Positions 8,497 to 15,672 of a stretch of 16,490 nt of DNA are shown here, one piece after another. The number at the start of each line of letters is the position of its first letter. The first letter of the stretch is position 1. Origin of the DNA: Gammaproteobacteria bacterium (lineage in GTDB: Bacteria > Pseudomonadota > Gammaproteobacteria > Arenicellales > DRJH01). The notes under the pieces are model-generated. The model was not told the origin of the DNA, did not search any database, and saw nothing but the letters and a program-made list of their open reading frames with translations. A program made the translations under genes and the position numbers. The stretch is taken from positions 1-16,490 of the forward strand of contig DRJH01000357.1 of the NCBI GenBank assembly GCA_011052285.1. Reading direction: 5' to 3'.

Positions 8497-9315
8497 ATGA
8501 AAATACATCCCATTGATCTGGTCCGAAAAGGCAAGGCCTTACCTTCATTGCCTGATATTTACCAACGTTTTTCAGAGAAATTACAGGACCCAACCGCCTC
8601 TGCAGTAGATTTTTCAAATATTATCGAATCTGACCCCGCGTTAGCACTGCGTCTGCTTCGTATCGCCAATAGTGTTTATTACAGTTTTTCAGCCCAGATC
8701 ACACAAATACCGCGTGCTATCACTGTTGTTGGTTTACAAGAGCTGCATTCCATGATCCTGGCGGTCAGTGTGACAAAGGTTTTTAGCCACTTGCCCGATC
8801 ACTTGATCAATATGCAGAAGTTTTGGCAAGACAGTATTCGCTGTGGCGTACTGGCAAGAATTTTGGGTGCCAGCAACCACCAAAAATCCAGAAGCACTCT
8901 ATTCACTGCCGGTTTGTTACTGGATATTGGCAGTCTGGTCACCTACATACGCCTGCCGGAAGTAGCGAAAAAAATTCTTGTCGAAGCCGAGAGACAACAA
9001 CGACCACAACGTGAAATAGAGACCAAAATTCTCGGCTTCGATCACGCCAGAGTCGGTGCGGAATTAATCAACTACTGGAAACTGCCCGACTACCTGCAGG
9101 AAATGGTGGCCACTCACCATCAACCCCAACTGGCGAAAAACCACCCGGATGATGCTACTCTACTTTACCATGCACACCAACTCGTGCATTGCAAACAATC
9201 CCCACCCGATGAGCTCAGCAAAGAGCTGGGACTTTCCGACCAAATTAATCTCAAAGAAGTGCTGCAGGAAGCGGACGCACAATGTCAAGAAATCTATCGA
9301 TCAGTACTTGGATAG
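8497..9315 (+). CDS. HDOD-domain signalling protein
   Basis: This is a 272-residue protein that is almost entirely one HDOD (Met-dependent HD-related output) domain. Characteristic segments are LPSLPDIYQRF at the N-terminus, ESDPALALRLLRIANSVYY (45-62), and ITQIPRAITVVGLQEL (68-83). GLLLDIGSL at 139-147 is where true HD enzymes have HD, and the metal-binding His is replaced by Leu, the usual state of HDOD proteins. It is therefore presumed non-enzymatic, a scaffold or regulator. HDOD proteins are often tied to c-di-GMP, motility and polar behaviours, which fits its neighbours. The ribosome site before ATG 8497 is weak. The stop lies 5 bp before element copy B, across which it converges on the degenerate GGDEF gene. 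Confidence 0.9.
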   Translation: MKIHPIDLVRKGKALPSLPDIYQRFSEKLQDPTASAVDFSNIIESDPALALRLLRIANSVYYSFSAQITQIPRAITVVGLQELHSMILAVSVTKVFSHLPDHLINMQKFWQDSIRCGVLARILGASNHQKSRSTLFTAGLLLDIGSLVTYIRLPEVAKKILVEAERQQRPQREIETKILGFDHARVGAELINYWKLPDYLQEMVATHHQPQLAKNHPDDATLLYHAHQLVHCKQSPPDELSKELGLSDQINLKEVLQEADAQCQEIYRSVLG

Positions 9316-9319
9316 TCTC

Positions 9320-9366
9320 CCAGGAGGCTGTCCGAGAACAGGAGCCGGCCGGTTTGTGGCTCCTAG
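9320..9366. mobile_element. Family 1 MITE-like element, copy B (minimal, hairpin-forming)
   Basis: The left terminal repeat CCAGGAGGCTGTCCGAGAAC is followed by AGGAGCC (9340-9346), an 11-nt loop, GGCTCCT (9358-9364) and the terminal CTAG. This keeps only the left end plus the inner stem seen in copies A and D. The GC-rich 7-bp stem sits exactly between the two convergent genes and may end transcription from one or both sides. The minus-strand gene takes its TAG stop from the terminal CTAG. Confidence 0.7.
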
Positions 9367-10208
9367 ACGGTATCAGGAGCAAGCAATCTGGCCTTGCAAT
9401 CTGATGTTGGCTCTGAGGAGGTTTGGATGATCAGGCGTTTAAGTGTATTGACAGGAGTTTCTTCAGGCCGATATTCCGTTGATGAAAAGTGATAGTTGAT
9501 CACGGAGGCAACTCCGGCCGAACTACTGGCATCGTGAGTTTTGTTCCCCGAGGTGAACTGTGCTAATTGTTCGAAACGACTGATCGCTATCGCTGTTTGC
9601 TGCGAAGTCGTGTGCGGGAACAACAACACAAAGCAATCATCATTAAGCCGACCGATAATATCGCATCGCCGCATCACTGGCAGCAAGGCGGTGATAAATT
9701 CTGTTGTCTCATCCCCATGAGGCCGTTTGTGATCTTTACCCACTTCCCCGTCTGCTGACTGAATTTGCAGAAGCACGAGCGACAGAGTCGAACCATAACG
9801 TTGCACCGAACCGCTCTCAAATGCCAGGGCACGCAAAAAATCCGTCCACACAAGAACGTGGGTCATGACCTGGGTTGCCATCTCCCGGCTGCCGTCCTCG
9901 CCTGATCGATATGGACAACTCAAAGGTTTTTTTGAAGCTGCCGAAACGATAGCTCTGCACTGATTTTGCAAATGACCTTCCATGGTCAGAAAGTGCTGCA
10001 TGACAGCCTGCAGTTTTACTTGCAGCTGTTCTGTCTGTTCACTGTTCGCTACATCCAAATCACAAGAGAGAATCTTCAAGGCATCTTCAATTTCCTGCCA
10101 TTGTCGAATCAATATATCGGCCCTCTCGGACACACGGTTACGGATGTCCCTAACCCCAGGGCATATCGCCTGAATAGAAGCTGATGCTTCTTGCTCAAAC
10201 ATGGTCAT
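9363..10208 (-). CDS. Protein with degenerate GGDEF domain
   Basis: From the ATG at 10208 this is 281 residues. The N-terminal ~120 residues are helical and polar, with no transmembrane segment and no sensory domain I recognise. Residues 120-265 follow the GGDEF fold pattern: FLRALAFES..RYGSTLSLVLLQI, then VMRRCDIIGRLNDDCFVLLF, then a SAGVASV strand. The active-site motif is NDDCF (189-193) instead of GGDEF, and the substrate and metal positions around SLVLLQI are altered, so cyclase activity is not expected. A role as a GTP or c-di-GMP receptor or protein-interaction module is possible. The frame could begin at TTG 10247, and an ATG at 10202 is also possible; none has a good Shine-Dalgarno. 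The last codon is followed by a TAG supplied by element copy B. Confidence 0.75.
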   Translation of the reverse strand: MTMFEQEASASIQAICPGVRDIRNRVSERADILIRQWQEIEDALKILSCDLDVANSEQTEQLQVKLQAVMQHFLTMEGHLQNQCRAIVSAASKKPLSCPYRSGEDGSREMATQVMTHVLVWTDFLRALAFESGSVQRYGSTLSLVLLQIQSADGEVGKDHKRPHGDETTEFITALLPVMRRCDIIGRLNDDCFVLLFPHTTSQQTAIAISRFEQLAQFTSGNKTHDASSSAGVASVINYHFSSTEYRPEETPVNTLKRLIIQTSSEPTSDCKARLLAPDTV

Positions 10209-10355
10209 TGTGTGTAGTAATGAATTCTTGTTAACATATGCTGACAAACTTCAACCCAAAGAGGATTTTCTTCCATCCACAAGGGCGAATGTATACAATG
10301 GCATTAGTCGAACCATCAGGATAGACCAGTACGGTCACAAATCAAGTGTACAACG

Positions 10356-11168
10356 ATGCCGGAAACAAATTACCAACAGCAGACAGATGGACAGATATGG
10401 CAGACAATCCGTAACGAAGCGGAGCAAGAGGTGCGCTCTGAGCCACTACTGGCCAGCTTTATGCACGCCGCCATCCTCAAGCACAATAGTCTCGAACAAG
10501 CACTAAGTTTTAATCTGGCCACGAAACTCGACTCTCAAACGTTACCCGCTATTTTGCTGCGTGAGCTTTTTGATGAGGCACTCTCTGACGACCAAGGCAT
10601 ACGAGTTGCTATGCGAGCCGATCTGTGTGCTGTTCGGGAACGAGATCCGGCCTGTCATCGTTTTCTCACCCCATTGCTGTATTTTAAAGGCTATAACGCG
10701 GTGCAATCCTATCGTGTTGGCCACTGGTTATGGCAGCACAGCCGACGTAGTCTCGCGCTATTTTTACAAAGCCGTGTTAGTGAGGCACTTAGTGTCGATA
10801 TTCACCCCGCTGCCAGAATAGGCATTGGTATCATGGTCGACCACGCAACCGGCCTGGTGGTTGGCGAAACAGCAATCGTAGGCAACAATGTTTCCATGCT
10901 GCATGAAGTTACCCTGGGTGGTACCGGCAAACAATCCGGTCAACGTCATCCCACGGTGGGGAGCGGCGTTTTGATTGGTGCTGGGGCTAAAGTACTCGGA
11001 GATGTCCGAATTGGCGATGGCGCAAAAATTGGCTCAGGCAGTGTTGTACTAACCGACATCCCCCCGCATTGTACTGCAACCGGTGTTCCGGCGAAGGTCG
11101 TCGGCAAACCTTGCGTCGCGCAACCGGCCCTGGAAATGGATCATCAGCTCGACAACCCGACGACATAA
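10356..11168 (+). CDS. cysE: Serine O-acetyltransferase
   Basis: This enzyme transfers acetyl from acetyl-CoA to L-serine, giving O-acetylserine, the carbon skeleton for cysteine synthesis in the cytoplasm. It has 270 residues (E. coli CysE has 273). The N-terminal helical SAT domain (LLASFMHAAILKHNSLEQAL, then TPLLYFKGYNAVQSYR) is followed by the left-handed beta-helix of hexapeptide repeats (VDIHPAARIGIGIM, VVGETAIVG, GAGAKVLGDVRIG). Catalytic and substrate residues of the E. coli enzyme (D92, D157, H158, H193) appear at D97, D162, H163 and H198. The C-terminal tail with GVPAKVVGKP and MDHQLDN resembles the segment involved in CysK binding and cysteine feedback. No operon partner is present and its Shine-Dalgarno is poor. 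It converges on the acyltransferase gene across element copy C. Confidence 0.97.
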   Translation: MPETNYQQQTDGQIWQTIRNEAEQEVRSEPLLASFMHAAILKHNSLEQALSFNLATKLDSQTLPAILLRELFDEALSDDQGIRVAMRADLCAVRERDPACHRFLTPLLYFKGYNAVQSYRVGHWLWQHSRRSLALFLQSRVSEALSVDIHPAARIGIGIMVDHATGLVVGETAIVGNNVSMLHEVTLGGTGKQSGQRHPTVGSGVLIGAGAKVLGDVRIGDGAKIGSGSVVLTDIPPHCTATGVPAKVVGKPCVAQPALEMDHQLDNPTT

Positions 11169-11196
11169 TTACCTAATTTCTGTTCCGCAGAGGTGG

Positions 11197-11303
11197 TCAG
11201 CTGCCTATCCGAAAATAGGGAACCTACTGCGGACAAGCAGACGTTGGCTCGATTTTGCAGGAGCAACAACCCGGTCTGCCCTTGTCTCGGATAGTCCCAT
11301 GAG
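11197..11303. mobile_element. Family 1 MITE-like element, copy C (reverse orientation)
   Basis: This copy of about 107 bp is inverted relative to A and D. Its left side, CTATCCGAAAATAGGGAACC followed by TACTGCGG, is the reverse complement of the right end of D (CCGCAGTAGG...TCTCGGACAG). Its right side ends GTCTCGGATAGTCCC, and the reverse complement of its middle contains GCTCCTGCAAAATCG, matching ACTCCTGTAAAACCG in D. The termini have several substitutions, so it is an older copy. It lies 28 bp after the cysE stop and 7 bp before the end of the converging acyltransferase gene. Confidence 0.65.
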
Positions 11304-11310
11304 GCTGAGC

Positions 11311-11985
11311 TTACCGGGCTTTAGAGACGGCTCTGGATGTGCTTAGATCCACTACGGCTCGAGTCTTTTGTGCCAGTCGCAACATCGCCCCTTGCAGTTG
11401 GTCTCGATATGCTTCCAGGGTTTGAGTATCCACCTGCTCGGGTATAACTATGGGGTCGCCGATACCAACAAAGATGGTCGAGAATGGCTTGGCTATTTTC
11501 TGCTGGTCCCAGGCTTTAGTAAAAGTCCAATGCCGATTAGCCTCAAAGTGTACCGGAATTATTGGCACCCCTGAAAGTCGGGCAGCTCCAATCACACCGG
11601 GTTGCACCTGATGCAATGGTCCTCTTGGCCCGTCAGGTGTAAACACTACAGGGTCATGGTGTAAAAAGCGCACTACCTGGCGTAACCCACTCGCACCACC
11701 TCGCGAGCTCGACCCACGAATCGGACAATTACCAAAATATTTGATAACGGCAGCCAGCATATCCCCATCACCGCTGGCACTGACCAACATGCCGAGTTTT
11801 CTATTGCGAGCCACCCATACGCCAGTCAAAGCATTGCTATGCCAGGTACTGAATATCCAGCTACTACCCAAACCGTACATCTTCTGTAGTTCATCATCCC
11901 ACAGCCAGACCACCCGGCAGGTGCCGTATATCAAACGTACAGCGATCATCGCCAGCATAGTCAACAGTCGTTGAGAAAAGCTCAT
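11311..11985 (-). CDS. Lysophospholipid acyltransferase-like protein (DUF374 type)
   Basis: This 224-residue protein has an N-terminal hydrophobic anchor (residues 5-30). It carries the block pattern of DUF374 acyltransferases: STWHSNAL (46-53, with the catalytic-type His49), IRGSSSRGGASGLRQ (89-103), FTPDGPRGP (115-123), then ARLSGVPIIPVHFEANR. Members are related to LpxL/PlsC acyltransferases and are thought to act at the inner membrane on lipid A-like or phospholipid substrates; the exact substrate is unknown. It lies downstream of lpxD on the same strand (169-bp gap holding a decayed family 1 element), which supports an envelope-lipid role but is not proof of co-transcription. Confidence 0.85.
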   Translation of the reverse strand: MSFSQRLLTMLAMIAVRLIYGTCRVVWLWDDELQKMYGLGSSWIFSTWHSNALTGVWVARNRKLGMLVSASGDGDMLAAVIKYFGNCPIRGSSSRGGASGLRQVVRFLHHDPVVFTPDGPRGPLHQVQPGVIGAARLSGVPIIPVHFEANRHWTFTKAWDQQKIAKPFSTIFVGIGDPIVIPEQVDTQTLEAYRDQLQGAMLRLAQKTRAVVDLSTSRAVSKAR

Positions 11986-12024
11986 GCATCGCTCATCGGA
12001 GCTGAAACACAGGAATTGTAGTGA

Positions 12025-12150
12025 AGAGAACTCGGGGTCCAGGTCTTTTCATGGTGAGGCGTATACCCATTGGTACGTAACAACGTAGGGAGGGGTGGTT
12101 TGATCAATCCATTTTTACAGCGGTCACACTGTTTTCGAACAGGTGCTGGC
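12025..12150. mobile_element. Decayed family 1 element, copy E (tentative)
   Basis: CATGGTGAGGCGTATACC near 12051 matches the centre of copy A (GTGGTGAGGCGAATACC at 4809-4825). About 50 bp later, a TTTTTACAGCGG...TGTTTTCGAACAGG stretch lines up with the right end of A and D. The terminal repeats are too degraded to set exact borders. It fills most of the gap between lpxD and the acyltransferase gene. Confidence 0.4.
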
Positions 12151-12154
12151 AATA

Positions 12155-13228
12155 TCAGGTGGAGTCCTCCGGTAGGAATTTATTGATTCTTCTTTGTAGT
12201 GCTCTGAGCTCTTGTCGCATTTTCGCCAAGCGTCGACCCGCCGCTACATTGCGTTTATATTCCTTGAACGGCTGTGCTGGCGTACCCGCGTATATACCCG
12301 GCTCACTAATGTCTTCGGTTACGCCGCAACGCATTACCAACAAAGTATCAGAAACGATCTGCTTGTGATCCAGTATTCCGGTCTGACCGCTGCAACGCAC
12401 ACGGTCCCCAATTACGCAAGACCCTGCAATCCCCGACTGAGCTACCAATACACAGTCTTCACCGAGACTGACATTATGGCCAATATGACAATGCGCATCC
12501 AGTTTGCAGCCATTGCCGATGTGTGTTTGTGCATAGGTAGCCCTGTCGATCGTACAGTTAGCACCGATGACGACATCATCACCGAGTACTACCTTGCCCG
12601 TTTGCGGTATACGATGATTCCGACCCTGGTCATCCTCGGCAAAACCGTAACCCTCAGCTCCGATAATGGTACCGGATTTTATAATTACCCGTTTGCCCAA
12701 TACACAGTCATAGCCTAATACAACGTGTGGATGCAGAATACAATCATCCCCCAATATGGCGCCGGACTCAACAATTGCACCAGCCATTACCACACAACGT
12801 CGACCAATTTGCACACCTTGACCAATTACAGAATTCGGGCCAATCAAAACATCCTCTGGCACAAATGTACTGCCATGAATAACCGCAGAAGGGTGAATAC
12901 GCCCCCATTCGCAGGGGTCCCTAACATCTCGATCATAATAATGTTGCCGTAAAATAGCGTGAGCTAAAGAAACGTTATCAGCGATTAACACTGAGCTACA
13001 CTGCAAATCAATCGCGGTGCTGAGTTGCTCATTGGTTACAACAACCGAGGGCTTAGTGATTGCCGTTTGCTCCACCTGTGCTGTACTCGCTGCAAAAACG
13101 AGTCCACCTGGTGTTGCTTCTTGCAATGACTGAAAAAACTCAATCACGCGATCTTCACCAAGCCAGGACCGCAATTGTGCCGCGGCATGATGTTGCCTAT
13201 AGAGCTCTGATAAATTGATAGGCACCAT
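12155..13228 (-). CDS. lpxD: UDP-3-O-acylglucosamine N-acyltransferase (LpxD)
   Basis: LpxD adds the N-linked 3-hydroxyacyl chain, taken from acyl-ACP, to UDP-3-O-acylglucosamine in lipid A synthesis. The ATG at 13228 has a GGA site 7 nt upstream and gives 357 residues; the frame could also begin at TTG 13267. A divergent N-terminal nucleotide-binding domain (1-100) precedes a long left-handed beta-helix (110-300). LpxD signatures are visible: GAEGYGFAEDDQGRNHRIPQ (190-209), IGANCTIDRA (221-230), and HIGHNVSLG with the catalytic-type His251. YAGTPAQPFKEYKR and a C-terminal helix end the protein. The usual partners bamA, skp, fabZ, lpxA and lpxB are absent. It may be a second, stand-alone LpxD paralogue, as the divergent N-terminus also hints. 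Confidence 0.92.
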   Translation of the reverse strand: MVPINLSELYRQHHAAAQLRSWLGEDRVIEFFQSLQEATPGGLVFAASTAQVEQTAITKPSVVVTNEQLSTAIDLQCSSVLIADNVSLAHAILRQHYYDRDVRDPCEWGRIHPSAVIHGSTFVPEDVLIGPNSVIGQGVQIGRRCVVMAGAIVESGAILGDDCILHPHVVLGYDCVLGKRVIIKSGTIIGAEGYGFAEDDQGRNHRIPQTGKVVLGDDVVIGANCTIDRATYAQTHIGNGCKLDAHCHIGHNVSLGEDCVLVAQSGIAGSCVIGDRVRCSGQTGILDHKQIVSDTLLVMRCGVTEDISEPGIYAGTPAQPFKEYKRNVAAGRRLAKMRQELRALQRRINKFLPEDST

Positions 13229-13608
13229 GGTCAATCCGAAAGTCCGGCTTTGTGATTTTGTATCCAATGAAAAAAATTCATGCTTCGGCGTTCACTTTAC
13301 CAGATTGCGAGCAGGTTGGAGAAAAAAATGAAATGGGTGTTTCACAGTAACGATTCAGCGTATTTAGATTTTGGTTCAGTACAAGGCATTTTCGCACGGA
13401 GAATGTGAGCATTCGAGTACGAACACACGCCGTAATGGGACAAAATGATGAACACGCTGAATAGTTACGTTTCACATTCGGTTTGTTGCGTGACTTTATT
13501 GTTAGTGGGTGGTGCAATGTGTGGGCGTGAAAATTTGATGGACCATCTTGAAGCATAAGCAGCAATACCCAATAACAAACCGGGCGCAAATAGGCCATAG
13601 GTCCTGTA
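13229..13608. other. Upstream region of lpxD holding a family 2 element
   Basis: This 380-bp stretch between lpxD and the Arg-rich small gene is mostly the family 2 element (13347-13468) and its target duplication. A 106-codon minus frame here reads through the element and is repeated in part at the second copy, so it is not a gene. No convincing lpxD promoter was picked out. Confidence 0.5.
13347..13468. mobile_element. Family 2 MITE-like element, copy 1 (IS66-type features)
   Basis: This is a 122-bp element with 14-bp terminal inverted repeats: GTAACGATTCAGCG at the left and the reverse complement of GTAACTATTCAGCG at the right (13 of 14 match). It is flanked by a perfect 8-bp direct repeat, GTTTCACA, at 13339-13346 and 13469-13476. 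Ends starting GTAA and 8-bp duplications are established IS66-family traits. It carries no transposase. It is nearly identical to copy 2. Confidence 0.85.
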
Positions 13609-13974
13609 TCAAGCCTTGGTGTCTATTCCTCGTGCGGATGGCATCTTAACTTCTTCGCTAGCAACAGCACCTTCCTTATTATTCGCTCCCGTATTGCTGA
13701 GTGTGGTTCTTCGCAATTGCCGCCGACGGTCATGACGGCTTCTTGTATTCAACAATACCGGACGATCTATTTTACGCTGCCTTTGCATCCTTCGATCCTC
13801 GGCACGACTACGCCGCTCCTTATCGCCACGATCCTTTGCACGCTGTCGCCGGCCAATATCGACCGGGTGATGGCGTACCTCATTCGCAGTTTCCACCACC
13901 GCTTGAACAGCCCGATTGGACTGATCAGAATTCAGTAACCCAATCGTTTTCCCCAAAGTTTTGTCAATTTGCAT
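13609..13974 (-). CDS. Arg-rich small hypothetical protein
   Basis: This is a 121-residue frame from the ATG at 13974 with a good ribosome site (AGAGGTAAGG, the AAGG 7-8 nt before the ATG). The first 35 residues are ordinary and helical-looking (QIDKTLGKTIGLLNSDQSNR, then VQAVVETANEV). Residues 40-90 are very rich in Arg, Lys and Asp/Glu (RRQRAKDRGDKERRSRAEDR), and the tail is Ala/Ser-rich and polar. No signal peptide or membrane segment is present and no family is recognised. An overlapping plus-strand frame exists, and the Arg richness could be a composition artefact, so coding status is only moderately supported. The acidic-basic stretch would fit nucleic-acid or partner binding, but this is a guess. 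Confidence 0.45.
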   Translation of the reverse strand: MQIDKTLGKTIGLLNSDQSNRAVQAVVETANEVRHHPVDIGRRQRAKDRGDKERRSRAEDRRMQRQRKIDRPVLLNTRSRHDRRRQLRRTTLSNTGANNKEGAVASEEVKMPSARGIDTKA

Positions 13975-14446
13975 GTTTCAGCCTTACCTCTGTACCACCC
14001 GGATAATAGCACCTTCCGATATCCCTAACACTTATTCTAGCCAGACATGGCATGGTATTCAAGAAAACATGTATTGTAGCAGTGATTTCTACTAGAAGAT
14101 GGTTTTGCTTGCCGTTGCCAAGTGACTTGAAATCTACTAAAACCATCGGTAACTTCAAAATGAGAAAACAGCGAGCAGATCCTCTGCCAGTAAGAATTGC
14201 TGATATTTCAACAGCAGCTCCTTCGATACAAAACTGGAAGTGGAGCCACACTATTCACAACAGGCCGGTTTTATTTGGGAACACTTGATTCCAGATAAGG
14301 TATAAAGTATTTATTGGTACTTTTACTGCAAATCTGCTGTCTACAACAAATTGAAACACACCAGAAACCAGTCACCACTCCTGCACAGGCAAGATGATAT
14401 ATCACTTGCTTTCAGTAATATCCTTTATATAATTCAAAAAAACAAC

Positions 14447-14586
14447 GTAACGATTCAGCGTATTTAGATTTTGGTTCAGTACAAGGCATTTTCGCACGGA
14501 GAATGTGAGCATATAGGTCCTATGTGAGCATTCGAGTACGAACACACGCCGTAATGGGACAAAAGATGAATGCGCTGAATAGTTAC
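14447..14586. mobile_element. Family 2 MITE-like element, copy 2
   Basis: This 140-bp copy has the same terminal repeats as copy 1 and the same orientation. It is flanked by a perfect 8-bp direct repeat, AAAACAAC, at 14439-14446 and 14587-14594. Its sequence matches copy 1 almost throughout, apart from a 19-bp internal duplication at 14513-14531, a 1-bp deletion and a few substitutions near the right end. Different target duplications at near-identical copies mean two separate, fairly recent insertions. Confidence 0.87.
14503..14531 (+). repeat. Internal tandem duplication in family 2 copy 2
   Basis: ATGTGAGCAT occurs at 14503-14512 and again at 14522-14531, separated by ATAGGTCCT. With the following AT this spacer makes ATAGG-T-CCTAT, a small palindrome. 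Copy 1 has only one ATGTGAGCAT. Confidence 0.85.
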
Positions 14587-14906
14587 AAAACAACATGGGC
14601 TTCGTAATAATAGAGGCTTCCACTAATGCAGCAATCGAGTCGATTGGGAGATATTTTTGGAATGAGACAACTATCACTCAATCTGCTTCTGGCGAAAACT
14701 GTTATCGCAATAATTATATTCTTGATATTCTATGCTACAATTATATGGCATGTCAGTACAGTAGTGTGAGGCATCGAGAATACCTTCAGGATTTTCAACA
14801 AATACTAACCCACTACAATAACTGTCTATTCTGTAGTTCTGTGTGTCATCTTGAACTATGATCACATATACACTCATAGAAGTATCAATAACCATGGAGA
14901 TTCCGA

Positions 14907-15293
14907 ATGAATCAAATCGATGTAACCACCACAAACCTAGAAGAACTGGACCTCAGTGAGCTTAATTCACTGGCAACCCGGATTCAAACTACCATTCGCA
15001 AGAAAGAAGCTGCCCGTGTTAAGCAACTCCGTGATGATGCCAAAAGCATTGCCCGTGCACAGGGGATTTCTGTTGAAGAGCTTTTGAGGGGTTTTTCACA
15101 AGACAAGCCCTCTGGAAAAAAACGGGGGCGCAAGAAATCGGCTATTAAGACCACCACAAGAAAAGTTGCACCAAAGTACCGTAATCCTGAAAATATTGAA
15201 GAAACATGGACAGGACGCGGGCAATTGCCTCGTTGGATTCGGGCCAAACTGGAGGCTGGTGCCAACAAAGATGACTTCTTGATTCGTGATTAA
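14907..15293 (+). CDS. hns: H-NS family nucleoid-associated protein
   Basis: This 128-residue protein matches the H-NS architecture: an N-terminal coiled-coil oligomerisation region (about 10-60), a basic linker KKRGRKK (71-77), and a C-terminal DNA-binding domain with KYRNPEN (90-96) and the core TWTGRGQLPRWI (100-111). The QGR-like GRGQ loop inserts into the minor groove of AT-rich DNA in the family. It is closest to the short H-NS proteins of Xanthomonas and Burkholderia type rather than MvaT. It would act as a transcriptional silencer of AT-rich, often foreign, DNA and as a nucleoid organiser. A GGAGA ribosome site lies 6 nt before the ATG. It sits behind an AT-rich region with mobile elements and is followed 2 bp after its stop by family 1 copy D. 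Confidence 0.93.
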   Translation: MNQIDVTTTNLEELDLSELNSLATRIQTTIRKKEAARVKQLRDDAKSIARAQGISVEELLRGFSQDKPSGKKRGRKKSAIKTTTRKVAPKYRNPENIEETWTGRGQLPRWIRAKLEAGANKDDFLIRD

Positions 15294-15557
15294 TCTTGGA
15301 GGCTATCCGAAAACAGGAATCAAGCGATTTATTACTCCTGTAAAACCGATACTTGTGCCATTCACGGTGCTTTCACCATCCGACGGTGTTTATTGCCGAA
15401 GGGAGTAGTGTCGGTGCAACGCCTCGTGATGTTGTGAATGTTCATCGAACATGTAGCGATACAGAAGGAAATCTGACTAAAACCAGCCTTTCCGCAGTAG
15501 GTTTTCTGTTCTCGGACAGACGCTCGCTACCCGTAACAACAGCATAGCCGTCGTCAT

Positions 15558-15587
15558 ACGACCATCTGGATCAATCCAGATGGTCGT
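15558..15587. repeat. Perfect 30-bp inverted repeat
   Basis: ACGACCATCTGGAT, a CA dinucleotide, and ATCCAGATGGTCGT form a perfect 14-bp stem. As RNA this would be a very stable hairpin; as DNA it could extrude or bind a dimeric protein. Confidence 0.9.
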
Positions 15588-15593
15588 GCGTGC

Positions 15594-15609
15594 GAGCGTA
15601 TTTACGCTC
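15594..15609. repeat. Short perfect hairpin
   Basis: GAGCGTA-TT-TACGCTC, a 7-bp stem with a 2-nt loop, lies 6 bp after the 30-bp palindrome. Confidence 0.75.
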
Positions 15610-15672
15610 AATGCTGACAGAGTCACGTTCAACAATACGCGTGGACAAAGGACCTGGTTCTCGGACAGCCTC

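Larger units (their letters stand above)
13975..14906. other. Gene-poor AT-rich region with family 2 element copy 2
   Basis: These 930 bp carry no frame I can support. Candidate frames at 13964-14251 (minus), 14402-14677 (minus), 14595-14861 (plus) and 14674-14934 (minus) have odd composition and no recognisable motifs. The only clear object is the family 2 element at 14447-14586. The 3' part (about 14600-14890) is AT-rich and should contain the H-NS promoter; no single site stood out clearly. Confidence 0.5.
15520..15656. repeat. 137-bp insert inside family 1 copy D
   Basis: This segment is bounded by the 12-bp direct repeat GTTCTCGGACAG. It contains ACGCTCGC (15520-15527) complementary to GCGAGCGT (15592-15599), the perfect palindrome at 15558-15587, and a hairpin at 15594-15609. 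It resembles neither the rest of the element family nor a coding sequence, and may be a second small mobile element. Confidence 0.6.

Noticed and set aside
12212..12718. 168-codon plus-strand frame
   Set aside because: Antisense to lpxD, whose hexapeptide repeats and signature motifs are unambiguous on the minus strand.
13278..13598. 106-codon minus-strand frame, with a partly identical peptide at 14402-14677
   Set aside because: The shared peptide comes from translating the two copies of the family 2 element. The flanking parts are unrelated, so it is not a duplicated gene.
13936..13938. CRISPR-like or other array from the repeated elements
   Set aside because: Repeats are dispersed with inverted ends and target duplications, not regularly spaced direct repeats with spacers.
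13964..14251. 95-codon minus-strand frame upstream of the Arg-rich gene
   Set aside because: Unusual composition, no ribosome site and no recognisable motif; overlaps the start of a better-supported frame.
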